A DNA stretch of 64,000 nucleotides from Lunularia cruciata (GCA_948567375.1 OX419759.1:55084593-55148592); one strand, 5' to 3'; positions 11,292 through 20,758 are shown, counted from the first letter of the stretch. Program-made: numbers and translations. The notes: a model not told the origin generated them from the sequence alone.

Positions 11292-12551
11292 TCAGAGAAG
11301 TGAAGTCAAGGGGAAATCGGGTGCAGGAACGTTGAGTGTTGGTGGTATCTCCAAGCTCGGTGGATCGTGGTAGCTCGATTCAGGTTCTGTGTTTCCCTAG
11401 TGTGCAGAAGCTCCTGTAGTTGATGCAAATTTGGCAGTTAGGTGGACGATGTGCGGAAGCGCTGGCCAAATTTCGAGCAAAGAAGGAGCAATTTTCGAGT
11501 AGTATTGTGATTTTGAGCTCAGGAGGTGAAGGCATGACCAATTTGCTGCAAGTTGGGCTCAAAAAGTGAAATTGAAGGTGGAGTTGGAAAGCTCTTCTCA
11601 TGAAATTGTGATTTGGAAAAACCCGTTTTGTCAATTTGGCTCGAGTGGAAAGTTAGCGGGGGATTTGGCAGACATCCATCTTTAGGGTTTACGTCAGATT
11701 TTATGTCAGATTTATGTCAGATTTTGGGCCAGAATTGGAGGAGTTTTGCTATTTGGCCAGATTTGGAGAAGTTTCGGTAGTTTGGAAGAGTTTTGCAGAT
11801 TTGGAGAAGTTTCGCCAATTTTGGAGGAGGTTCGAAGTGGCAACAAGAAAGGCCTTATTTGGGCGTTTCGAGGCTTCGAGGCATAGGGCTGTGGGCTATG
11901 AGAGGCTACGAAGGCCTAGAAGGGCCAGAAGGGCCAGCAAGCCAGCTTGCTGGCGTGAGGCTAGCTAGTTTAGTGTAGATCTTGGTCATTGGTTGGCAAA
12001 ATCTGCCTTTCTTGCTAGATTGTGCACAACAGGGTTTGACCCCTAGATCTCTTGTTCCTAGACTGGTGCCCTAGCCAACTGGTCCACCCTCACTTGTTGT
12101 CATAGTGATTGTGCCACTGTTATCTATACACATGTAGCTTTGGCTAGGAGAGGCAATTTGATCCCATTCTTGGTGATCTTGGTAGCTTAGGACTTAGATA
12201 CGAACTACTCTTATGTCAAATGCCAAATGGTGGCAGAGTCAGTACCGTGTTGTGTTATGAGATGGAGGGTTTTCGTTTAGATTTCTTGTGATTAGATCCC
12301 CTCCATTCTCTGCTTCCTATTTGTGCACCATGTTTGTGTGAGGTGCCTTGACTTTTGAGCGTTGGTGCTCTGGTGTGCTCTCGGTGGTGAGGCTGGAGTG
12401 ATGACCAGTCAGACTACCTTTGTTTCTCTCCGGTGAGGCAGGAAGTGATGACTTGCAGACCGTGAGAGTGCGTGTTATGATGGCAGGTTACAGGTTGCCC
12501 TTCCCCTAGTGTAGTTATCTCGGTAGAGTTACATTAGTGGGTGGTGTTTAG
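11292..12551 (+). other. 5' leader of copy A
   Basis: A long untranslated leader between LTR and gag. It contains a run of ATGTCAGATTT repeats near 11,690-11,725, several short glycine/arginine-rich frames with no recognisable product, and an antisense tRNA-like stretch near 12,021-12,087. No standard initiator-tRNA primer site is obvious next to the LTR. Confidence 0.5.
12021..12087 (-). other. tRNA-like sequence, antisense in the copy A leader
   Basis: On the minus strand TGGACCAGTTGGCTAGGGC resembles an A box and D arm, and GGGTCAAACCC about 35 bases later resembles a B box and T arm. The anticodon stem is poor and the acceptor stem unclear. It could be a degenerate tRNA pseudogene, a tRNA-derived SINE scrap, or chance. 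Confidence 0.3.
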
Positions 12552-13751
12552 TTGGTGTTGGCACGTGATGGTGTTGGCACTTGGTGGGGTACTTGCGGTT
12601 GCGACTTGCAGTTGCAGTTGGTGGTTCGGGTTTGTTGTTGCAGTTACGTGGTCACGACGGAGTTCTTTGGAGATTCCAGAGGAGTTAGCCCTGCAATACG
12701 CAGTGGGTTTACTCGGAGTGGTGCTCGGTATCAACCTGTATCTCAGGTCCCAGTGAGGGAGGAGATTGACTCTGAGTTGGAGTTCGACACAAGAGCTGAT
12801 TCAGTTGAGAGTGCACTTGGTGTGCCCGCACCATTGTTGTGGGACATGGATGAGATTTATGGGGCCTCCAAAGGCCCTAGGCGTTTCTCTGGTACAGTGG
12901 GTACCATTGAGTTGGATGACTTCATCCAGGAGTTTGATAGTTGGTGTGATCTGCAGCAGATGCGGAACCCGACTTTGTTCACACCCTTCATGGCATGGAA
13001 GGGGTTGTTTCAGCACTTGGAGGGTCCGCCAATGGATGACTACCATGAGTTCAGGAGAGCTCATTTGGAGGAGATTGAGTTATGGAGATAGTATTGGTCT
13101 CCACACTATGTCTCCATCACTTTAGGCTCAGTGGCCAGGAGTAGATCGGCTGTACCTACGAGTTCTAGCTCGAGTAGTGTGGGTGGAGCTAGTGGAGGTG
13201 CACTAGTTGGAGATAGTGCTACTACGAGTGGAGGTACCGCTGCAGGAGGTGGTGTGGTACCGGGGTTTAACCCCATGGTGGAGTTCTTCCTGTGTTTGAG
13301 GCAGAACTACCAGGGAGTGCGGACTGACAAGCTGAGGAGCTTGCAGGAGTTCCAGCGGAAGGCTGGAGAGAGCCTACGCAAGGCATACACCCGCATGAGG
13401 CGGCTGATCAGTTTCACTCAGGGAGTTACTAAGGCCCAGGCAGTCCAGTTTTGGTATGGGATATTGGACAGGGAGTTGCAACGTAGAGTTCGTGATGCTA
13501 CGTTGTTGCAGGCTACTTCGCCCACTTTGGCAGTAGTCTTCGGTTTGGCTGAGCGTATTGAGCTCAACATGGTGGAGGAGAGAGTGGTGACATCTGGATT
13601 TGGTAGAGAGACCTCATCCACGGTTGTGACTTCTTCTAGAGTGCTGCAAAGTGCACCACGCCCAGTTGGTTTTCAAGGACAGGGTGGACAGCCCAGATCC
13701 TATGGAGCGAGTGTAGTTAGACCCTTACCCTCATTTTCGGGTCAGCAGTAG
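12552..13751 (+). pseudogene. gag of copy A
   Basis: One frame interrupted by TAG at 13089. It contains WDMDEIYGASKGPRRFSG, WCDLQQMRN and FMAWKGLFQHLEGP early, and a helical capsid-like block with LQEFQRKAGESLRKAYTRM and VQFWYGILDRELQRRVRDA, as in Ty3/gypsy gag. Serine/glycine-rich spacers separate the blocks. It ends at a TAG at 13749, after which the zinc knuckles follow in the same frame. The start is uncertain because no clear start context stands out upstream of 12552. Gag would form the particle that packages the RNA. Confidence 0.75.
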
Positions 13752-13950
13752 CCAGTGAGTGGTGGTGTTGCTTGTTGGACTTGTGGTGGACCTCACCATA
13801 GGAGAGAGTGTACTCAGGGCAGCGGACCTGATACCTCTGGTGCATCATAGCCAGCACAGAGGCAGTGTGAGCATTGCCACAGATTTGGTCACACTAGTGA
13901 CCGGTGTTTTGACCTACACCCGGAGTTACGGAGTGGTAGGGCTGCTATGG
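13752..13950 (+). pseudogene. Two gag zinc knuckles of copy A
   Basis: In the gag frame, CWTCGGPHHRREC (a CX2CX3HX4C variant) is followed after a TAG at 13848 by CEHCHRFGHTSDRC (canonical CX2CX4HX4C) and FDLHPELR. These bind the element RNA. The second knuckle with its HPE tail recalls Ty1/copia gag more than typical Ty3/gypsy gag. Confidence 0.8.
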
Positions 13951-14749
13951 CAGATAGTAGAGGAGCTCCAGTTCATGGAGGACGAGGTGGTAGAGGTGGT
14001 AGTAGAGGATCTACACTTAGTAGGGGTGTGGTACCTGCCCTTACTTCTAACATAGCTATGGCTACTCGGATTGAGCAGTTGGAGCAGAGATTGGCTAGTA
14101 TGGCTATTGCTCAGAGGAGATCAGATTTGGGTGCTGAGGCTTCCACCTCATATGTTGGTGATAGAGATGCTTTGGACTTCATGTGCGGAGCAGCACAGGT
14201 AGATGCATCTGCAGCAGTGACTAGGAGTGCAGTACGTGCTCCAGAGCCTAGAGGAGCATCAGTGGAGTTGGACCCACAGAGAGGAGAGGTTGGGAGACAG
14301 GTCAGACTTCCCCAATCTTTCACGCTTTCTGAGGCATTACAGACGACATCCATGGTTCCTAGACGTCCCAGTGCAGGTGTGGTAGGTGGTGATGGAGTAC
14401 CTGATGGAGTACCTGCTAGTCAGCCACTTGCTACTACACAGACTGAGTCTAGCATGATGTTGGGGGCGGCTCAGCTGATTATGCGGCATCCTTTGTTTTC
14501 AGCCAGTGACATGTTTACATTGGGAGTTGACCCAGCCCTAGTGTTCCGGTTGGCTGCCACGTTGTGTGAGAGTAGGGATGGTGCAGTTCCTACTACTAGA
14601 GCAGAGGTGGTTGGTAGTGGAGCTAACTTGGTTGAGGAGCATGGGATCCGTTCAGCGACCAGTGGTTTATGGCAGGCAACAGCGGCTAGACTGGAGGAGT
14701 TGCTAGCTAGACCGGCCTTTGAGAGAGCGCGGTTTACACCTGGTGTTGT
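13951..14749 (+). pseudogene. Gag-protease linker of copy A
   Basis: Open throughout. A Gly/Arg-rich stretch (GGRGGRGGSRG) is followed by a short predicted helix (IEQLEQRLASMAIAQRR) and a variable region with AQLIMRHPLFSASDMFTLG, which is conserved in copy B. No known domain recognised. Confidence 0.6.
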
Positions 14750-15209
14750 CCTATTGGATAACCAGAGGGGGATTTTTCGTTTGGTGGGACCTTCAGGGAA
14801 GGTCTATACACCACAGAGAGTCTTGTTAGACTCTGGTGCGCAGCCCCTTATGTTGGGGAAGGCTGCAGTTGTTGGTCTGGAGTTACGGAAGACCGATGTG
14901 GAGAGGTGTCCATTTCAGATCCAGACATCTCTTGGTGGTGGTTTGACACAGTACATCACACGTGGAGAGCTTGTTGTCCAGGTTCAGCCTGGTCATCCGA
15001 CTGATAGCTCGGTGGTGAGAGCTCAAGCTATTGCGACGATAGCTGAGTCATATGATGTGCTAGTTGGGGGAGCAGTGTTATACCCTATGGGTTTCAGCAT
15101 TGACTATTGGGAGGAGACAGACTCTTATAGACCTGGTTGGCAGTCTGGTGAGGGACAGGTATGTCGTCTACCAGTACGCTTCAGTAGTGGCAGTCTTGGC
15201 TCACTATAG
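14750..15209 (+). pseudogene. Aspartic protease of copy A
   Basis: RVLLDSGAQPLMLGK is the retropepsin active site (D-S-G). The C-terminal half contains VVQVQPGHPTDS, VVRAQAIATI, DVLVGGAVLYPMG and IDYWEE, replacing the usual ILG-type block. It shares one open frame with the gag linker from 13947. The frame ends at TAG 15207-15209, a stop also present in copy B. Confidence 0.8.
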
Positions 15210-15221
15210 TCCGGGACCATG
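15207..15221 (+). promoter_or_regulatory. Conserved TAG followed by Kozak-like ATG, in frame
   Basis: TAG at 15207 and ACCATGG at 15216-15222 are in the same frame as both protease and methyltransferase. The equivalent TAG and ATGG occur in copy B near 5661-5690. Either readthrough of a UAG or a second start would give a separate DNMT-pol product. It is also possible that a common ancestor already carried a null mutation. Confidence 0.4.
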
Positions 15222-16476
15222 GCAGCATCAGTTTTAGCTTTTAGCGGTGCAGTTACTTGGCCTGGTGACTTGTTGGAGGGGAACGCCCATGCAGAGGATA
15301 CTCCAGTACCAGAGGAGATCACTCGGCTATGGAGTACAAGTGGGATTGTTCCATCCACCTTGGATGTTCCATTGTGGATTTCAGAGGAGGCATTGTAGCA
15401 GCATGCAGATCAGTTGGTGCAGCAGGCTTGGAGTGGAGCCTTCGTACCATCAGGGGATGAGTGTGAGGATGAACCTCCAGAGGTGATTGCTTTGACACCT
15501 CTGGATACCACACTCATTGCTTGGCAGTATCCAGTAGAGGGGATATGTCTATTGGAGTTGTTTGGTGGGATCAGCACCGGACTAGCTACGGTGTTACAGG
15601 CGGGTATCTGAGTACAAAGGTACTTGTATGTAGAGAGAGATGAGACTGCTAGGCGAGTCTCTCTACATCATGTGGCACACTTGGCCTATCGGTATCCGGA
15701 GTTATTACCGATGTCAACAGTTAGAGGTTACCAGAAGGCCTTACCAGGAGACATTTCCTTACTGGGGGCGCATGACCTAGAGAGACATGGGCATGTTCAC
15801 TTGGTGATTTCTGGATGGCCATGTCAGGGACATACATGTGCGGGCCGCGGTTTGGGTCTTCAGGATCCTCGTTTTGGTGTGTTTTGGGAGATGTTACGGA
15901 TATTATGACATCTCCAGGTTCATCAGTCTGTTTCTCCAGCTTATCTTGGAGAACATTCCATTGATGGGTGATTCTCGCACAAGAGTGGTGGTGAGTACAC
16001 ATCAGGTCCATTCATGGATGGGACCTGCTGTATTGTTAGATGCAGCCAGAGTGGGATCACGGGCTCATCATCTTCGCCTTTGGTGGACAAACCTTTTATC
16101 CAGAGAGGTTCTACAGCGTAGTTATGATGGGATTCACCGACTAGACCACATTCTTGTTGATGATATCTTGGATGTTGGATGTCAGTCTCAGACAGTGGTA
16201 GTGGCTGATAGGTCACCTATGGTAATGGTGAACCTAGTTGGACAGCCTAGAGCTGCATTTCCCACACTCATGAGTTTCCCAGGCTCTCATGCTTTTCGAG
16301 AGGGAGGACCTGGACTTGTTTGGGACTCACAGTTACAGCAGTTGGTGGAGCCCAATGCTGATGAGAGAGAGCGGGCGATGGGTTTTCGCACCGGTATTAC
16401 CGCTGTTCCAGCAGTGTCAGAGGCATCCAGGCATCAGGTGTTAGGTCAGGCGATGGACCTGAACTGTTTGACCTAG
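15219..16476 (+). pseudogene. DNMT3-like C5 cytosine methyltransferase inside copy A
   Basis: Motif I is LLELFGGISTGL (15549), followed by YLYVERDETARR; motif IV is LVISGWPCQG with the catalytic Cys (15819); motif VI is LENIPLMG (15949); motif VIII is DAARVGSRAHHLRLWWTNL (from 16039); motifs IX/X are ERERAMGF and RHQVLGQAMDLN (to 16476). The order is not permuted, so it is not DRM-like, and the short target-recognition region and the LFxGIxTG form of motif I resemble DNMT3. It would add methyl groups to cytosine C5. Broken by stops at 15396, 15609 and 15906 and a frameshift near 15945, but every catalytic motif is still legible. It lies between protease and RT, an abnormal place for a host-type enzyme. 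Confidence 0.88.
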
Positions 16477-17017
16477 ATTGTGAGCCTTGGTTTGGCAGAG
16501 CAGCATAGGATGCGCTTGATAGGCATCACCACTCGGACACTTGTGAGCCCTGTGCCTATCAAGACAATTCAGGCACATGCTGGGGGCGATGGACCGAGTG
16601 GACATGGTATTCTTGGGACACATCCAGTAGCTACTAGGGAGAGTGGTCTACTTGGAGTCCATCCAGGTGAGCGTGGGCTACTTGGATTACACCCTTGGTC
16701 CACATGGGATGCAGCCAGAGGATGTGTGGAGCTTGCAGCCATAGTGGAGGGAGTTTTTCGCACAGAGGTTGGGACCTCTAGTGGTCGGGAGCATGACACT
16801 ATTGCTCCCAAGGGCCCAGTATAGCAGCCTGTCAGTACGTCTTCCACTCCTACTACAGTTACAGAGGATACTTGGGAGCCAGATCTTGGACCCAAGCTTA
16901 CTGGAGAGGAAAGACGGAGGGTTTGGAGGTTCTTGAGGAGTCACACGAGTTTTTTTGCCTTCAGTATGAAGGATTTGGGTGCTCTGAAGGGACCTGGTAT
17001 ACGGATTGAGCTGACTA
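16477..17017 (+). pseudogene. Methyltransferase-RT linker of copy A
   Basis: The frame continues past TAG 16474 as a Gly/His-rich linker with repeated LLGVHPGERGLLGLHP units (16,640-16,700), then after TAG 16822 a segment with GEERRRVWRFLRSH and the approach to RT. No separate domain recognised. A one-base frameshift lies near 17,025. Confidence 0.6.
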
Positions 17018-17686
17018 GTGACACCAGTTTTCCGACGTCCTTATCGATATAGTGAGATGGAGAGGACATTGATTCAGAGCCGGAGTATTGACCTTTTTGA
17101 GGCTGGTTTGGTGGAGATTTCACATGGAGAGTATGCATCAGCGACAGTGATGCCAGCCAAGAAGGATATGCATGGCAACTATACAGATAGGCGGATGTGT
17201 GGAGATTACCGTCCTATCAACCGACAGACCAGGGCTGATCGGTATACCATGCCTACACCGGAGGAGATTTTTTATGCAATTGGGCATGCAAAGGTCTTCA
17301 GTACTTTGGATCTTCAAGCAGGATATCATCAGTTGCGGATCAGGGAGGAAGATAAGTCCAAGACAACATTTTGGGCTATTGATCCTCACGGCAAGGATGT
17401 GTTATATCAGTGGAGGTTCTTACCATTTGGGTTGAAGAACGCTCGTGCTGAGTTCCAAAGGGTCATGGATAGGATCCTAGCTGGACTGGATTTTTCTCGG
17501 TGCTATATTGATGACATTTTGGTGTATAGCACTATTGTGGAAGAGCATGAGCGACAGTTGTTGGAGGTGTTTGAGAGGTTGAGATCTCATGGACTCAAAC
17601 TACATCCTGGGAAGTGTAGGTTCTTCCACAAGCAGGTTGAGTATTTGGGTCACACTATCTACCCCGGAGGACTTGGTGTTCAGTAG
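17018..17686 (+). pseudogene. Reverse transcriptase of copy A
   Basis: A 222-codon open frame with RRPYRYSEMER, MPAKKDMHGNY, RMCGDYRPIN, FSTLDLQAGYHQLRI, FLPFGLKNARAEFQ (Arg where Pro is usual) and catalytic YIDDILVYS, then KLHPGKCRFF and VEYLGHTI. This is the full Ty3/gypsy fingers-palm-thumb order with all catalytic Asp residues present. A TAG at 17684 separates it from the next segment in the same frame. Confidence 0.92.
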
Positions 17687-18170
17687 ACCAAGGTGGAGGC
17701 TATTGCACGTATTCCTCGGCCTATGGATGTGAGCAGAGTGCGAGCATTCCTTGGGTTGGCAAACTTCTATCGCCGCTATGTTAGAGGATTTAGTGCCATT
17801 GCCAAGGCCTTGACAAAGCTGACCAAGCTTACACAGGAGTGGTGTTGGGGAGATGAGCAGGAGAGAGCTTTTGTAGAGCTCAAGGAGAGGTTGACATCTG
17901 CTCCTATTTTGAGGAGACTGATCACGGGATGACCATTTCAGGTTCATACTAATTGGAGTATGTTGGGGCTTGGAGCGGTGCTCACCCAGCATGATGATGA
18001 GGAGAAGGAGTTTGTGGTGGCCTATGCTAGTCGCTCCAACAATTCAGCGGAGGCGAAGTATAGTTCATATGAGGGAGAGTGCTTGGCATGATTTCACGGT
18101 TGTTCACAGACCTGGAGTGGTGAACCGTGATGCAGATGGGTTGAGTAGAAACCCATGTCCCAGCCAGCAG
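17687..18170 (+). pseudogene. RNase H of copy A, internally deleted
   Basis: After the connection (RAFLGLANFYRRYVRGF, DEQERAFVELK) and a TGA at 17930, the domain begins [16 protein letters not shown] and reaches SSYEGECLA near 18,090. It then jumps to [18 protein letters not shown] in another frame. Copy B has about 145 additional bases at this point, including the DHQPLKWL motif. The loss removes the C-terminal half of the catalytic domain and shifts the frame. Confidence 0.8.
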
Positions 18171-19640
18171 GATCAGACCGGAGCACGTTGGCATGGTGAG
18201 ACAGATGAGGAGATGGTGCCAAGTTGGCATGCATTGGCCTTTTTGTGTATATTTGCAGAGGCTTTGGTGGTATCTCTCTCAGTGCATACAGGAGGAGTTA
18301 TTGAGGTCACAGATCTAGAGAGTGAAGATATTGGTACGGTTCAGCGAGACATTCACAATGATGTCTTAGTGATGGACTATCTTCGGACTAGTGTTGTGGG
18401 TGGCACAGTTGGGGCCAAGGAGAGAGACTATTTTCTTCAGCGAGCCAGACGGTTTAGATTGGAGGGTAGACACCTTTTGCGTGTATGGGACGATGGTAGA
18501 GTGCGAGTAGTACCACTTCCATCACAGAGACCACAGTTGGTCCGTCATGCTCATGAGGAGCTAGGACATTTTGGAGTAAAGCGTACGTATAGCTTACTTC
18601 AGAGTCATTATTGGTGGCGTGGTATGTAGACCGAGGTACAGCAGTTTGTTGCCAGATGTGTGGTTTGTGATCGAGTTAGAGCATCATTCAATGCTCCTAC
18701 GCCACAGTTACACCCATTACCTATCATGGGATTGGGTTACCATTGGAGTTTGGACTTCGCCGGACCTTTACCGCTGACTGTGAGACATCATCGGTATGTT
18801 TTGGTGATGGTGGAGCACTTCTCCAAGTGGATTGAGTTGGTGGCACTTCCTGACAAGTCTAGTGAAGGGACGGCTTACTCATTCCGGGATCGAGTTCTTA
18901 GTCATTTTGGTGCACCAGCTAAGGTTTTGACTGATCAGGGTACAAAGTTCTTGGGGGAGTTTCAGGTCTTGTGTGACAAGGCTTTGATTGATCATCGTAC
19001 TACATCCCGAGATCACCCTGAGGCAGATGGCTTAGCAAAGAGAGTGGTTCAGACGGTGAAGAGAGGATTGCGAAAGTATGGTTTGCAGAGAGGCCACTTG
19101 GGAGATTGGGATCTTCAGTTACCTTGGTTGGCCATGGGCTATCGGTTCAGCCGGCAAGCCTCCCTAGTATCCTTCTTTCCATACTTTCTACTCTATGGAC
19201 GAGATCCAGATTTACCTGCATCCATTCGTCGAGATGCTACTATAGTTTTGGACTTGGATGACCCCGATGTATGGATGAGCGCATGTTCTCAGCGGATAGA
19301 GATCTTTTGGAGAGTGATGCCGATGGCCTTTGAGAACTTGGTGATTGCTCAGCATAGAGATACTTTACGCTATGCTACCATTCGAGGAGGAGGTTATAGA
19401 CCCTCGATCCGTCGATTTCATCCAGGCGACTATGTATATCTACAGCAGACAGCACCGACGACACTTGATATTTCTACAGGCCGCACTATCTTAAGAGTGC
19501 GCGAGGTTTTGCCATCTGGAGTCCTTGTGTTAGAAGGACGTGATGGTGTTGTTTGGAAGGATCATGTGCGCAATTGTGCGCCATGCCACCTTCCAAACAT
19601 TGATGGTACTATGGACCCAAGCTTGGCACTTGTACGTGTA
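18171..19640 (+). pseudogene. Integrase of copy A
   Basis: Zinc region: HAHEELGHFGVKRTYSLL, then WWRG, TAG 18627, and CVVCDR. Core: SLDFAGPLPL (first Asp), VLTDQGTKF (second Asp), then GLAKRVVQTVK, where the expected catalytic Glu is Lys (AAG at 19038-19040), a single G to A change from GAG. The C-terminal part has FHPGDYVYLQQ, the usual SH3-like fold start. The frame 18660-19790 is open and runs into the PHD finger. Confidence 0.85.
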
Positions 19641-19646
19641 GGCTTG

Positions 19647-19790
19647 AGGTGTATGTTATGTGGCTCTTTTGGTGGAGCTGCTACTATGTTAGTGTGTGAT
19701 AGCTGTTCGAGAGGATGGCATATGGCATGTATGACTCCTCCCCTCACGGTGGTTCCTCGGGGACAATGGTTATGTCCTAGATGTACTTGA
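19647..19790 (+). pseudogene. PHD finger at the C terminus of copy A
   Basis: A complete C4HC3 zinc ligand set: CMLC, then VCDSC, then GWHMAC, then WLCPRC, with the conserved Trp two residues before the last Cys pair. It is fused in frame to integrase and ends at the natural stop 19788-19790. PHD fingers typically bind histone H3 tails, reading lysine 4 state. In this position, where chromoviruses have a chromodomain, a role in choosing the integration site is a reasonable inference. Confidence 0.88.
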
Positions 19791-19948
19791 CCTATAGCTA
19801 GTTCATTCTTTATATGGTATAGATTGCAGACAGGCGACTAACGATGGGGCTCCATAGCACCCGGCCTCATGATCTTTGCTCATTAAAGGGTATACCATAT
19901 ACTTAGAGTAGATGGCTATCTGGAGTTAGAGGGACCTAACCGCCAACT
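19791..19948 (+). other. Copy A 3' untranslated stretch
   Basis: A short noncoding stretch between the PHD stop and the polypurine tract. No features seen. Confidence 0.5.
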
Positions 19949-19959
19949 AGGGGGGCGAT
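19949..19959 (+). other. Polypurine tract of copy A
   Basis: AGGGGGGCGA directly before TGTGGCAC; the expected plus-strand primer at the 3' LTR. Confidence 0.65.
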
Positions 19960-20621
19960 TGTGGCACTTTAGAGTCTATGTATGACTTATGTGTGAGTTG
20001 TGCTTCTATAGTGTATGATGTTGACAGCGATGTATGTTGTGTAGCGATGTGTATACGCACGACAGCTGTCACACTATTTGTAGTTCCGCATCTAGTTGCT
20101 CGGACACTGCAGTTCCAGTGATGGTAGTTAGAGTTATTTCAGTAGTATCTCAAAGACTACTTTCGAACGGTCAGATTTGGTGTTTGGGGTACTGACTTCA
20201 CGGTGGGGCCCACCGTCACTTTGCACCATTTGCACCGTCGAGTGTGCCATCAGTGGGACCGTTAGGGTTTCAGGGCTAGCTCGAGTCCAGGGGTATAGTT
20301 TTGAAGGTGAGCTCCAGAGAGCTCACTTCTCTAATGTTGAGCCTTCGAGTTCCTGGCTATGGTGGACAGAGGCCGGCGAGCGTCACCTGGATTCTCTATG
20401 CTTGAGTGGGTGTGGCTTGACTGTAATCAGTGCCCAGTTGTTGGCAATTTATAGAGTGACAGATCAAGTACTGATCTGAGTTGAGTTGAGTTGAGAATGT
20501 TAAGCAATCTGATTATTGTAGCACTTTAGAGTCTATGTATGACTTATGTGTGAGTTGTGCTTCTATAGTGTATGATGTTGACAGTGATGTATGTTGTGTA
20601 GCGATGTATATACGCACGACA
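19960..20621 (+). repeat. 3' LTR region of copy A with a duplicated 105-bp end segment
   Basis: Three parts: a 105-bp segment (19960-20064, TGTGGCAC to CGACA), the LTR core (20067-20515) matching 10850-11289, and a second copy of the 105-bp segment (20517-20621, TGTAGCAC to CGACA). The polypurine tract says the LTR starts at 19960; the shared outer end with copy B says it ends at 20621; the 5' LTR has the core only. These three facts do not fit one simple LTR. Confidence 0.7.
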
Positions 20622-20758
20622 CAAGACCAAGTTGTTGCCACCAAGGAATCAAAACATTCGGCCAATCGTATGGCTTCCTCCAAGTTTTGTGGCTCTTGCA
20701 TGGTTACTTCTAATTTGGTTCTCGCCTTGAAGCCCCTCACAAATCAATCTAGACCTTC
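20622..20758 (-). pseudogene. gag segment of element C between A and D
   Basis: On the minus strand this reads GFKARTKLEVTMQEPQNLEE, then AIRLAECFDSLVATTW, the end of the retrotransposon gag core just before the linker found at 10557-10849. It proves that A and D inserted separately into the same element, about 130 bp apart. Confidence 0.85.
20754..20758 (+). repeat. Target site duplication of element D, left
   Basis: CCTTC, identical to 34469-34473 directly after the 3' LTR. Confidence 0.85.

Larger units (their letters stand above)
10850..20621 (+). mobile_element. Copy A: Ty3/gypsy element with methyltransferase and PHD finger
   Basis: A 9.8-kb plus-strand element inserted in gag of element C. 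Order: LTR core, 1.26-kb leader, gag with two zinc knuckles, protease, DNMT3-like methyltransferase, RT, RNase H, integrase, PHD finger, polypurine tract, LTR. The long frame has twelve in-frame stops (nine TAG, three TGA, no TAA), two single-base frameshifts (near 15,945 and 17,025), an RNase H deletion and a lost integrase Glu, so it is dead but well preserved. LTR cores look about 95 percent identical by eye. No clear target duplication is visible. Confidence 0.9.

Noticed and set aside
14111-14353. Minus-strand frame inside the gag linker of copy A
   Set aside because: Mirror of the real plus-strand frame in a G-rich coding region; no domain.
15219-16476. A host methyltransferase gene interrupted by a retroelement
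   Set aside because: It is collinear and in frame with protease and RT, and copy B has the same arrangement; it is part of the element.
20622-20758. A solo scrap unrelated to neighbours
   Set aside because: Its minus-strand peptide joins logically to C gag at 10557-10849 and 34474-34990.
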